23,986 bases of DNA, taken from positions 1 to 23,986 of IMG/VR virus record IMGVR_UViG_3300032304_000251, one strand, 5' to 3'. A program made the translations under genes and the position numbers. This document shows positions 15,329-22,274 of the stretch, one piece after another. The DNA comes from a virus. The notes under the pieces were generated by a model. It saw nothing but the letters and a program-made list of their open reading frames with translations. It was not told the DNA's origin and ran no database searches. The stretch's first letter is position 1, and every line of letters begins with the position of its first letter.

Positions 15329-15336
15329 ATAAATAA
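15329..15336 (+). promoter_or_regulatory. T4-type late promoter candidate before gene 22
   Basis: ATAAATAA within TAATAAATAATA lies in the gene 21-22 gap and is followed by AAAGGAGT about 12 nt later. It shares the extended string AATAAATAAT with the sites before genes 13 and 23. Confidence 0.65.
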
Positions 15337-15360
15337 TAGAGGATTACAAAGGAGTTTCCA

Positions 15361-16371
15361 ATGTCAAAGGTAGATACAATGAACGAATATTTAACTGAAA
15401 CTGCAGCAGGAGAAACACTGAGACCCGGTGCTGGTTCTGGTGGTTCGATGTCACGATCAGAGATGTTATCAACATTCACTGATCTCTTAGCTCAGCTAGG
15501 TAAGGAAGATTTGTCTGACCTGTTCAATAGAACACTATCACAAATCGGTCACGAAGCAGACCTTATTCCATCTAACGCATCAGCTAAGAATGCGGCAACA
15601 ATTACAACTAAGGAAGATATGGATGACATCTTCTCAGGTGACGAGCTTACAGAAGACCTGAAAGAACGTGCATCTGTCATCTTCGAAGCTGCTCTTAATA
15701 CTCGACTGAATGTTGAGATTGCTAAGCTTGAAGAAGAATATTCTGAGTTAGTATCTACACTAGAAGAAGAATACGAAGAAAAGCTTGAAGAGCGTTTGAC
15801 TGAATCTCTAGATGAAATGTGTGAAAAGCTTGACCTCTATCTAGACCATATCGTTGAAAACTGGCTTGAAGAAAATAGAATCGAGATGACCACTTCTATT
15901 AGAACTGAGATTGCAGAATCTTGCCTAGAACAAGTTAAGAGAGTATTCGAAGACCACTATATTACTATTCCAGAAGAGAAGACAGATATTCTTGGCGAGA
16001 TGAAGAATACTATCGAAGACCTCAAGGACAAGCTTAACGAAGCACTTGATAAGAAGCTGGAACTAGAGCAAGTCATCGAAGAAGCTACCAAGGAATCAAC
16101 TATCGATGAATTTAGTGAAGGTCTAGCTAAGACTCAAGTAGAAAAGCTAAAGCAACTATCTGAAGGTCTAGAATTCACTGACGTAGATTCATACAGAAGA
16201 AAAGTACAGATTATCAAGGAAAATTACTTTGATAAGAAGTCTCCTGCGCCAAAGACAACTGGTATGATTACTGAGGAAATCGATGGGTATGATGACTCAC
16301 TTGAAGAGCAAGTAGTTGTTCCCGGTGTAATGGGTAAATATGCTGCAGCAATCTCAAGAACTGCAAAATAA
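15361..16371 (+). CDS. 22: Prohead scaffold (core) protein gp22
   Basis: 336 residues, longer than T4 gp22 (269). It forms the internal scaffold around which gp23 assembles and is then degraded by gp21. The protein is highly charged and helical. Residues ~110-170 and ~215-250 are Glu/Lys/Leu-rich predicted coiled coils (for example LEEEYSELVSTLEEEYEEKL). The C-terminus carries VVVPGVMGKYAAAISRTAK, a motif I associate with T4-like scaffold C-termini. An L-T-E/T sequence at residues 11-14 fits a gp21 cleavage site near the N-terminus. AAGGAGT lies about 7 nt before ATG. Location between genes 21 and 23 matches T4. Confidence 0.9.
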   Translation: MSKVDTMNEYLTETAAGETLRPGAGSGGSMSRSEMLSTFTDLLAQLGKEDLSDLFNRTLSQIGHEADLIPSNASAKNAATITTKEDMDDIFSGDELTEDLKERASVIFEAALNTRLNVEIAKLEEEYSELVSTLEEEYEEKLEERLTESLDEMCEKLDLYLDHIVENWLEENRIEMTTSIRTEIAESCLEQVKRVFEDHYITIPEEKTDILGEMKNTIEDLKDKLNEALDKKLELEQVIEEATKESTIDEFSEGLAKTQVEKLKQLSEGLEFTDVDSYRRKVQIIKENYFDKKSPAPKTTGMITEEIDGYDDSLEEQVVVPGVMGKYAAAISRTAK

Positions 16372-16378
16372 TAAATAA
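16371..16378 (+). promoter_or_regulatory. T4-type late promoter candidate before gene 23
   Basis: ATAAATAA within TAATAAATAATA begins at the last base of the gene 22 stop codon. It leaves a leader of about 40 nt with AGGAG at 16411-16415, 7 nt before ATG 16423. A dedicated promoter for the major capsid gene is also found in T4. Confidence 0.65.
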
Positions 16379-16422
16379 TAAGACCAAACGGTTACAAATA
16401 AAAATTTCTTAGGAGAAGAAAA

Positions 16423-17781
16423 ATGTCAAGTTTAGTAGAACAAATTACAGAAAAATGGGGTCCAATTCTAGACCACGCTGATCTGCCTAGCATTACCGAT
16501 AAGAGAAAGAGAGCAGACACTGCTATCGTTCTTGAGAATACAGAACGTGCACTCAATGAAGGTCGTTCAATCTCTGCCGGTCAATCCTTCCTAGGTGAAG
16601 CGTCCCCAACAAACTCAACTGGCTCTCATGTCGATAACTTCGATCCAGTACTTATTTCACTAGTTAGACGTTCTATGCCTAACCTAGTAGCATATGATAT
16701 CTGTGGTGTCCAGCCTATGACTGGACCAACCGGACTTATCTTTGCTATGAGATCACGTTACGAGTCACAGACAGGAACTGAAACTTTCTACAACGAAGTG
16801 AACACTGGTTTCTCTGCTCGTGGTGGGTCTAATACCGCTGCTGCTGGTGCTGGTTATGCTGCTGCTACTTATCTAGGTGGTGCTGCAAGCAACATCGGAA
16901 CTGCACCCGGTGTATCTAATAACGCTGGTGCTGACACCTATAACTTTGCTGGTGGTGTTGTTACATCTCTAGCAGAAGCACTAGGTTCTAACGCAACTGC
17001 AGTGTTCCCACAAATGGCCTTCAGCATTGAAAAGGTTTCAGTAGAAGCTAAGTCACGTGCTCTAAAGGCTGAATACTCACTAGAACTAGCACAAGACCTA
17101 AAGGCTATCCATGGTCTAGATGCCGAGACTGAACTTTCTAATATTCTTCAGTCTGAAATCCTAGCAGAAATCAATCGTGAAGTTCTTAGAACTGTCATTA
17201 TTACTGCTAAGCAAGGTGCAAGCTCTGGTACAACTACAGCAGGTCGCTTCGATCTAGACACTGACTCTAACGGTCGTTGGTCAGTAGAAAAGTTCAAGGG
17301 TCTAATGTCACAAATCGAGTTCGAATGTAACAAGATTTCAAAAGATACCAGACGTGGTAAGGGTAATATGGTAATCTGTTCTTCAGATGTTGCCTCTGCT
17401 CTTATGATGGCCGGTGTTCTAGATTATACTCCTGCTCTTAACTCAAATCAACTAAATGTTGACGATACAGGTAATACTTTTGCTGGTGTTCTAAATGGTA
17501 GACTTCGTGTTTACATTGACCCATATGCAGGTTCAAACTTTATCGTTGTAGGTTATAAGGGTTCTTCAGTATTTGATGCTGGTCTATTCTACTGCCCATA
17601 TGTACCACTACAAATGGTACGTGCAGTTGATCCAGATACCTTTGCTCCTAAGATCGGGTTCAAGACTCGTTACGGAATGGTAGCAAATCCATTCGCTGGT
17701 GGTGCAACTGCTAGCCTTGGTGTTCTAACTCAAGACTCCAACGTTTATTACAGAAGAGTACTAGTCGATAATTTGATGTAG
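16423..17781 (+). CDS. 23: Major capsid protein gp23
   Basis: 452 residues, compared with 521 in T4. It forms the hexamers of the icosahedral shell. Conserved stretches include VDNFDPVLISLVRRSMPNLV, DICGVQPMTGPTGLIFAMRS, then AFSIEKVSVEAKSRALKAEY and YSLELAQDLKAIHGLDAETE. Near the C-terminus are YIDPYAGSNFIVVGYKGSS and FYCPYVPLQMVRAVDP. An L-G-E/A sequence at residues 57-60 sits where T4 gp23 is cut by gp21 (after residue 65), so the mature protein would be about 393 residues. No gene 24 (vertex protein) follows in this window. The gene has its own late-promoter-like site and a strong downstream terminator, as expected for the most abundant virion protein. Confidence 0.97.
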   Translation: MSSLVEQITEKWGPILDHADLPSITDKRKRADTAIVLENTERALNEGRSISAGQSFLGEASPTNSTGSHVDNFDPVLISLVRRSMPNLVAYDICGVQPMTGPTGLIFAMRSRYESQTGTETFYNEVNTGFSARGGSNTAAAGAGYAAATYLGGAASNIGTAPGVSNNAGADTYNFAGGVVTSLAEALGSNATAVFPQMAFSIEKVSVEAKSRALKAEYSLELAQDLKAIHGLDAETELSNILQSEILAEINREVLRTVIITAKQGASSGTTTAGRFDLDTDSNGRWSVEKFKGLMSQIEFECNKISKDTRRGKGNMVICSSDVASALMMAGVLDYTPALNSNQLNVDDTGNTFAGVLNGRLRVYIDPYAGSNFIVVGYKGSSVFDAGLFYCPYVPLQMVRAVDPDTFAPKIGFKTRYGMVANPFAGGATASLGVLTQDSNVYYRRVLVDNLM

Positions 17782-17833
17782 TACACTATACTTTCTAGGT
17801 TATTCACTAATCTAGACGATAGTATTGTAAAAT

Positions 17834-17864
17834 AAAACCCCAGAAGAATTCTTCTGGGGTTTTT
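17834..17864 (+). terminator. Strong palindromic terminator after gene 23
   Basis: A perfect inverted repeat of 15 bases per arm (17834-17848 and 17849-17863), with a GC-rich CCCCAG/CTGGGG core, is followed by more T residues. An A-tract precedes it, so it could end transcription from either side, although all neighbours are on the + strand. It lies 52 nt after the gene 23 stop. Confidence 0.92.
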
Positions 17865-17871
17865 CTTCGAA

Positions 17872-17879
17872 TATAAATA
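17872..17879 (+). promoter_or_regulatory. T4-type late promoter after the gene 23 terminator
   Basis: An exact TATAAATA lies 8 nt after the terminator and would restart late transcription for the structural gene at 17973. The leader of about 90 nt includes a small imperfect hairpin (GAACA/TGTTC arms at 17903-17917) and AGAAGGA at about 17948-17954, somewhat far from the start codon. Confidence 0.7.
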
Positions 17880-17972
17880 AGTATATATACCTCACCCAAC
17901 CGCGAACAACTTATGTTCCGCTGTTACTAAAGATTATACTCACTTCCAGAAGGACTGTCAACAGGTATTTCA

Positions 17973-18437
17973 ATGAATAACTTAAATTTACTATCAATTG
18001 TCAACTTTTCTCTCAAGGTTGTGAAAGCACCTACTGTCAATTTCTTGGTTCAACAAGTAAATATGCCGGGATTAGTATTAGGACAAGCACCTAGAGCTAC
18101 TCCATTCGTAATGCTATCCGAACCGGGTAAGTTACAGTATGATGAGTTCCGTGTCACCTATAAAGTTGACGAATCTCTAGAAAGTTACATGGAGATTTTT
18201 AATTGGATGGTGGCCCTAGGTACTCCAGACGCCTTTACCCAGTATGATAACTCAAGATCAGACATCTCCTTAATAGTGCTCAACTCATCGAATAGACCAA
18301 TTATGAATATTCACATGACTGAAGCCTATCCTACTTCACTATCGGGATTAAACCTTGACGCTACACTACAACAGATAGACTACGTTACTGTAGACGTCTC
18401 ATTTAAATTTGACCGATTCTACTATAATCCAATTTAA
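17973..18437 (+). CDS. Tail-tube-fold structural protein, possible gp3-type tail completion protein
   Basis: 154 residues. The sequence follows the pattern of the tail-tube superfamily: a first strand LSIVNFSLKVVKAPTVNFLV, then VNMPGLVLGQAPRATPF, KLQYDEFRVTYKVDESLESY, FNWMVALGTPDAF and PTSLSGLNLDA, ending VDVSFKFDRFYYNPI. It is not the main tube protein, which is gene 19 at 10466. In cyanophage-like T4 relatives a tail completion gene (usually called gene 3) lies after gene 23, so a gp3 or baseplate-tube role is likely by position. I am sure of the fold type but not of the gene number. It has its own late promoter. The ribosome site is weak (AGG at about 17963). Confidence 0.65.
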   Translation: MNNLNLLSIVNFSLKVVKAPTVNFLVQQVNMPGLVLGQAPRATPFVMLSEPGKLQYDEFRVTYKVDESLESYMEIFNWMVALGTPDAFTQYDNSRSDISLIVLNSSNRPIMNIHMTEAYPTSLSGLNLDATLQQIDYVTVDVSFKFDRFYYNPI

Positions 18438-18440
18438 CAG

Positions 18441-18469
18441 TTGACAAGAGTAATACCGAGTGATAAACT
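18441..18469 (+). promoter_or_regulatory. Sigma70-type promoter before uvsY
   Basis: A perfect -35 box TTGACA (18441-18446), a 17-nt spacer and the -10 box TAAACT (18464-18469) preceded by TG at 18461-18462 make an extended -10 promoter. The predicted start is near 18476, 17 nt before uvsY. It differs in kind from the late promoters in this window and stands where late structural genes give way to recombination genes. Confidence 0.55.
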
Positions 18470-18492
18470 GTGAAACAACATGAGAAAATCAG

Positions 18493-18945
18493 ATGAAATT
18501 AGAAGAGCCAATGAAAATAGAAAAAATATTCGAACTTTGGGCAGAGGATTCCAAGATTAACCGACTTGATCTAGTCAACGAATCGTTATCCCAACCAGAA
18601 CTCCACTATAAATACTATAAGATATACATCAATGAGAAGTTGACGACTCGTGGATACGAGTCCGATCTTAAGAAGCTAAGGTTTGATAAACATGAATTTT
18701 ATACTTCGGGTCCTACAGAAATTACAAATGAGAAGGGCTGGAAATTGCCAGCTTCTGGCCGGATACTTAAAGCGGACGTAAATAACTATCTGGATGTCGA
18801 TCCAGACATAGTTTTCTTAACATTGAAAATCGGAATTCAACACGAAAAGATTGAGTTACTAAAGTCAATTATTGATTCAATCTCTAAAAGGACATTCCAG
18901 ATCAAGAATGCCATTGAGATGATAAAGTTTGAGAATGGGGTTTAA
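18493..18945 (+). CDS. uvsY: Recombination mediator UvsY
   Basis: 150 residues, compared with 137 in T4. UvsY loads the UvsX recombinase onto gp32-coated single-stranded DNA during recombination-dependent replication and repair. The family pattern is visible: ELWAEDSKINRLDLVNESL, LHYKYYKIYINEKL, ILKADVNNYLDVDPDI and the C-terminal SKRTFQIKNAIEMIKFE. An in-frame ATG at 18511 would start the protein at MKIEKIFELW, which fits the usual family N-terminus better; neither start has a strong ribosome site, so the true start is open. The gene is coupled to uvsW by a TAATG overlap. UvsX is not in this window. Confidence 0.9.
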   Translation: MKLEEPMKIEKIFELWAEDSKINRLDLVNESLSQPELHYKYYKIYINEKLTTRGYESDLKKLRFDKHEFYTSGPTEITNEKGWKLPASGRILKADVNNYLDVDPDIVFLTLKIGIQHEKIELLKSIIDSISKRTFQIKNAIEMIKFENGV

Positions 18946-20405
18946 TGGCAGCAGATGTACATTTAAATTATGTAGATAACGTCTACTGCAGAGTAGTATG
19001 TGAGGCCGGTATACTGATGGAACTTTCAGAGTTCTTCACGTTCTATGCCGAAAACTACAAGTTCAGTCCTAAGTACGTTGGTAAAGGTGGTTCATGGGAC
19101 GGGAAGATTCGTCTCATCAATAATCTCACCAGACTAGTCTACGTTGGCTTAGCACACCGAATAAAGAAGTACTGTGACCAGCACGGATACTCCTTCTCTT
19201 TCGACACCAAACTGACTTACGACAACGTATCAGAGAAAGAGCTACTTGATTTTATCAAAACTCTAAATCTACCATTTGAACCCAGAGACTACCAGATCAA
19301 GGCAGTCCTCAAATCTGTTAGATCGAAACGAAGGATTATTCTTTCTCCTACGTCATCCGGAAAGAGTCTGATCATCTATATGATCATGCGATGGTACGGA
19401 CTGAAGACTCTTTTAATTGTTCCTACGACTGGACTTGTAACCCAGATGGCTTCAGATATCAAGTCATATGGTTATGATAAAGAAATCTGCACTTCGATAG
19501 ATGGTCTGGAGCGAGGAAAGATCAAGGAAGATATTGTGGTCACGACATGGCAAGCTCTGAGTAATGGTAAAACTGAAGTCCATGAATCTTGGTACAAGCA
19601 ATTTGACGTAGTCATCGTGGACGAATGTCATGGCGCGAAAGCAGCTATGGTCACGAGTATTCTCAAGAAGATGCCTAACGTTGAATATAGATTCGGAACA
19701 ACTGGTACACTAGACGAAGTCGAATTGAACCAGTTGACGATTGAAGGTCTGTTCGGACCACAATATAAAACGATTACTACCAGAGAGATGATCGATCAGG
19801 GATATGCGTCTAAATTAGTTATCAAATGTATCGTTCTGAAGTACCCAGAAGACGAGTGTAGGTTAGTCAAGCAGATGACCTATGATGAGGAGACTAAATA
19901 CTTAATCACACATGAGAAGAGAAACAAGTTCATCAGCAATCTGGTCAATTCTCTCAAGGGTAATAAGCTGGTATTCTACAACAGTGTAGAACATGGTGAC
20001 GCCCTTCAGGAATTAATGGATGATGGTGACGCCTCATTCTTCAGAATCGATGGTTCAGTTAACGCCAAGGAACGTGAAAGAATCAGAATACTTCTTGAAG
20101 AAGAAGAGAACGCTAAATTTCTTGCTTCACTTAAGACCACAGCGACTGGAGTTTCAGTAAACCGACTACATCACATGATCCCGGCTCAGCCATCTAAGAG
20201 TAAAATTAGAGTCATGCAGTCTATCGGAAGAATGTTAAGACTGCATGAAGAGAAGGAACAGGTGGGAGCTACTCTATATGACATCGTTGATGACTTCTCC
20301 TATGGTAAGACCGAGAACTATTCAGTTCAACACTACAAGGCTAGACTGAGATTATACGACGCAGACAAATTTGAATATAAAATCTACAACGTAAGGATTA
20401 CATAA
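18945..20405 (+). CDS. uvsW: Recombination helicase UvsW
   Basis: 486 residues, close to T4 UvsW (about 500). This superfamily 2 helicase unwinds R-loops and branched DNA, regresses forks and helps switch T4 from origin- to recombination-dependent replication. An N-terminal DNA-binding domain (residues ~1-100, with SWDGKIRLIN) precedes the motor. In the motor I see Q-motif-like FEPRDYQ (111-117), Walker A SPTSSGKS (134-141), the DECH box VIVDECHGA (223-231), FGTTGTLDE (motif III) and a C-terminal VMQSIGRMLRL arginine-finger motif. The start overlaps the uvsY stop as TAATG. The 20406 gene starts on the base after its stop. Confidence 0.95.
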   Translation: MAADVHLNYVDNVYCRVVCEAGILMELSEFFTFYAENYKFSPKYVGKGGSWDGKIRLINNLTRLVYVGLAHRIKKYCDQHGYSFSFDTKLTYDNVSEKELLDFIKTLNLPFEPRDYQIKAVLKSVRSKRRIILSPTSSGKSLIIYMIMRWYGLKTLLIVPTTGLVTQMASDIKSYGYDKEICTSIDGLERGKIKEDIVVTTWQALSNGKTEVHESWYKQFDVVIVDECHGAKAAMVTSILKKMPNVEYRFGTTGTLDEVELNQLTIEGLFGPQYKTITTREMIDQGYASKLVIKCIVLKYPEDECRLVKQMTYDEETKYLITHEKRNKFISNLVNSLKGNKLVFYNSVEHGDALQELMDDGDASFFRIDGSVNAKERERIRILLEEEENAKFLASLKTTATGVSVNRLHHMIPAQPSKSKIRVMQSIGRMLRLHEEKEQVGATLYDIVDDFSYGKTENYSVQHYKARLRLYDADKFEYKIYNVRIT

Positions 20406-20798
20406 ATGATTAAACTCGTAAAGCTAACCAATGGCGATGAATTAATCGCAGATGTCCAAGTGAATGATGACTGGTACAATCTGGATCACCCGTTCGTCAT
20501 CAATTCAGTTCATGGAGACCTATCTTTAGTGGATTATATGTCATTAAGTGAAGAAACCCTATTGACAATGCACTCAAGATATATTATATCTACGTCAGTT
20601 CCGCTTCCCGAGTTGACCGAGTACTATACAACTGTCAGGGAATATACTGCCAAGTATAGTAAGCCTAGAATGGGATCGATGATCAGCGTTTCAACCGACA
20701 ATCTCAGAACTACTCTAGAGCAATTGACAGAGAATGCGGACGCCATCAACGAAGCCTATAACGAAATGAACAATAACCCAAAACGAGTATTACAGTAA
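20406..20798 (+). CDS. LSm-like small phage protein
   Basis: 130 residues. The N-terminal MIKLVKLTNGDELIADV, a strand-turn-strand centred on NGDE, is the Sm1-type pattern of LSm/Hfq-fold proteins. The next ~50 residues continue as strands (HPFVINSVHGDLSLVDYMSL, YIISTSVPLPELTEYY). The last ~40 residues are helical and polar. Similar small proteins occur near replication genes of T4-like marine phages in my memory, without known function. RNA binding is a reasonable guess from the fold but not shown. The ATG directly abuts the uvsW stop, so it is co-translated with uvsW, and gp55 follows after 10 nt. Confidence 0.65.
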   Translation: MIKLVKLTNGDELIADVQVNDDWYNLDHPFVINSVHGDLSLVDYMSLSEETLLTMHSRYIISTSVPLPELTEYYTTVREYTAKYSKPRMGSMISVSTDNLRTTLEQLTENADAINEAYNEMNNNPKRVLQ

Positions 20799-20808
20799 GA
20801 GTAACAAA

Positions 20809-21381
20809 ATGGCAGTAGATTATGTAGATAACAAGAAGCTTTACGCTGCCATGTGCGTTCATATCGCAGCGTACAGAAAAGCGAAAGAAGATGGAACTGA
20901 AACCCCAAGGATCAGCAATTATATTGCTGACTGCATTCAGAAGATTGCAGATGGGGTAGGTGAGAAGGGTAACTTTGTCAACTATACCTACAAGGAAGAT
21001 ATGATTGGAGATGGCGTAGAGAATTGTCTACGATACCTTCACAACTTTGATCCCGAGAAGTCAAAGAGTCCATTCTCATACTTCACCACTATTATTTGGT
21101 ATGCTTTCCTCAGACGAATCGATGCTGAGAAGAAGCAAACATATATCAAATATAAACAGATGGAAAGTACTATTGTGGAGCATGCTCTCCTTGGTATATC
21201 CTTGGAGGATATGAAGGTATTTGAAACTGCGATGACGTCATCTACTTATGATATAGTAAAGATGACTGCACTCACAGATAGATACAAGAAAAAAGACAAG
21301 GTTCCAAAAGAAATTAAAAAAATTGGTTTAGAAAAATTTATGGAAGATGAAGACAATGAAGACAATGAAGACAATGGATGA
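20809..21381 (+). CDS. 55: Late-transcription sigma factor gp55
   Basis: 190 residues, compared with 185 in T4. gp55 replaces the host sigma factor, recognises TATAAATA late promoters and is activated by the sliding clamp gp45. A sigma region 2-like core is visible around ENCLRYLHNFDPEKSKSPFS (71-90) and YFTTIIWYAFLRRIDAEKKQ (91-110). The C-terminus ends LEKFMEDEDNEDNEDNG, a hydrophobic then acidic tail like the clamp-binding end of T4 gp55. The acidic tail is encoded by a 9-base tandem repeat that also supplies start codons for the next gene. Six matching late promoter candidates occur in this window, consistent with its role. Confidence 0.92.
   Translation: MAVDYVDNKKLYAAMCVHIAAYRKAKEDGTETPRISNYIADCIQKIADGVGEKGNFVNYTYKEDMIGDGVENCLRYLHNFDPEKSKSPFSYFTTIIWYAFLRRIDAEKKQTYIKYKQMESTIVEHALLGISLEDMKVFETAMTSSTYDIVKMTALTDRYKKKDKVPKEIKKIGLEKFMEDEDNEDNEDNG
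21347..21373 (+). repeat. Triple 9-base repeat at the gp55 end reiterating start codons
   Basis: ATGAAGACA occurs three times (21347, 21356, 21365) and a fourth ATG follows at 21374. In the gp55 frame it encodes the acidic EDN repeat; in the next frame it gives four in-frame start codons for the downstream small gene. Confidence 0.9.
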
Positions 21382-21592
21382 CGAAACACTTAACGAAAGA
21401 TTTATTGGTATTCCTATCGCAGTAAGGCAGATGGGAGAAACTGTGCTGGATGAGAAGACTCATCCTTCAGAGAGATTTAATAAATGTAACATGATCAGAA
21501 CCGTTCGTGATTATTGTAATGCGGTTCTATCAGAACACGATAAGCAGGAGTCGAAAGATTTCTTCAACTTTAAGAAAAAGGCCCTTAAGTGA
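21374..21592 (+). CDS. Small conserved-looking protein after gp55, function unknown
   Basis: I do not recognise this 72-residue protein. I chose ATG 21374 because it gives the 8-nt ATGGATGA overlap with the gp55 stop that recurs in this window; in-frame ATGs at 21347, 21356 and 21365 would add three MKT repeats. The sequence is mixed charge and helical, with GIPIAVRQMGETVLDEK, NKCNMIRTVRDYCNAVLSEH and a basic C-terminus FFNFKKKALK. No metal-binding set or membrane segment is visible. Coupling to gp55 suggests a link to late transcription or DNA metabolism, but it does not resemble the T4 coactivator gp33 as I know it. Confidence 0.65.
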   Translation: MDDETLNERFIGIPIAVRQMGETVLDEKTHPSERFNKCNMIRTVRDYCNAVLSEHDKQESKDFFNFKKKALK

Positions 21593-21605
21593 AGATTGAC
21601 TAAAG

Positions 21606-22274
21606 ATGGCATTTCATGTAGTTTATAAAACCATAAATAAAGTTAATAATAAGTACTATATTGGCGTACATAGTACGACCAACATTAATGATAATTATAT
21701 GGGGTCTGGAACTGCATTGAAACTAGCAATCACAAAATATGGTCCTGAGAATTTCATTAAAGAAGTCATCGAAATATTTGACTCTAGAGAAGAAGCTCTA
21801 TCTCTAGAGTCAAAATTAGTTACTGAAGAATTGGTATTGGATAAGGGATGCTATAACTTAACATTTGGTGGTGGCTCTCCACCAGTAACCAGTGGACGAG
21901 AACATCCACTATATGGATGTATTAGGCCAGATTCCAAATTAAGGATGCTGAAATCTAATCCAGCTAGACTTCCGCAGGTGAAGACTAAGCATGCGGAAAC
22001 TGTCATGGTTAGAGATTTAGACGGTAATATTCTCAAGATTAAACGAGATGATTGGAATCCCAACACTCATATTCAGATTAATAAGGGAATGATTACTGTT
22101 AAAGATTCTGATGGAAATTCTCACTATCTCCCTAAAGATGATCCTAGAGTCATGAATGGTGAATTGGTACATATATCGAAGGGGCTGGTGTTAACTTGTC
22201 CACATTGTAATAAGGTTGGAGGAAGTACCATGAAGCGATGGCACTTCAATAATTGTAAGGATAAAAATGACTAA
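21606..22274 (+). CDS. GIY-YIG homing endonuclease, Seg-like
   Basis: 222 residues. The catalytic domain shows the GIY-YIG variant VVY (5-7) and YIG (18-20), followed by NYMGSGTALKLAITKYG and a probable catalytic Glu in LSLESKLV (E69), matching free-standing Seg enzymes of T4-like phages. Two DNA-binding-type repeats follow: VRDLDGNILKIKRDDW (about 135-150) and VKDSDGNSHYLPKDDP (about 165-180). A C-terminal zinc-finger-like motif CPHC-x11-H-x3-C spans 198-217. Such enzymes cut related genomes lacking the gene and spread by repair. It lies 13 nt after the small gene and its last eight bases overlap gene 47. All expected residues seem present, so it is probably active. Confidence 0.9.
   Translation: MAFHVVYKTINKVNNKYYIGVHSTTNINDNYMGSGTALKLAITKYGPENFIKEVIEIFDSREEALSLESKLVTEELVLDKGCYNLTFGGGSPPVTSGREHPLYGCIRPDSKLRMLKSNPARLPQVKTKHAETVMVRDLDGNILKIKRDDWNPNTHIQINKGMITVKDSDGNSHYLPKDDPRVMNGELVHISKGLVLTCPHCNKVGGSTMKRWHFNNCKDKND
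22257..22261 (+). promoter_or_regulatory. Ribosome binding site of gene 47 inside the homing endonuclease gene
   Basis: AAGGA lies 5 nt before ATG 22267 and inside the last codons of the homing endonuclease, so the mobile gene supplies the translation signal of gene 47. Confidence 0.65.

Noticed and set aside
18607-18614. Exact TATAAATA inside uvsY
   Set aside because: It lies in coding sequence, inside the conserved HYKYYK stretch. No gene start follows at a suitable distance.
21633-21640. ATAAATAA near the start of the homing endonuclease gene
   Set aside because: It falls after the start codon of that gene, so it cannot drive it, and no other start lies close downstream.
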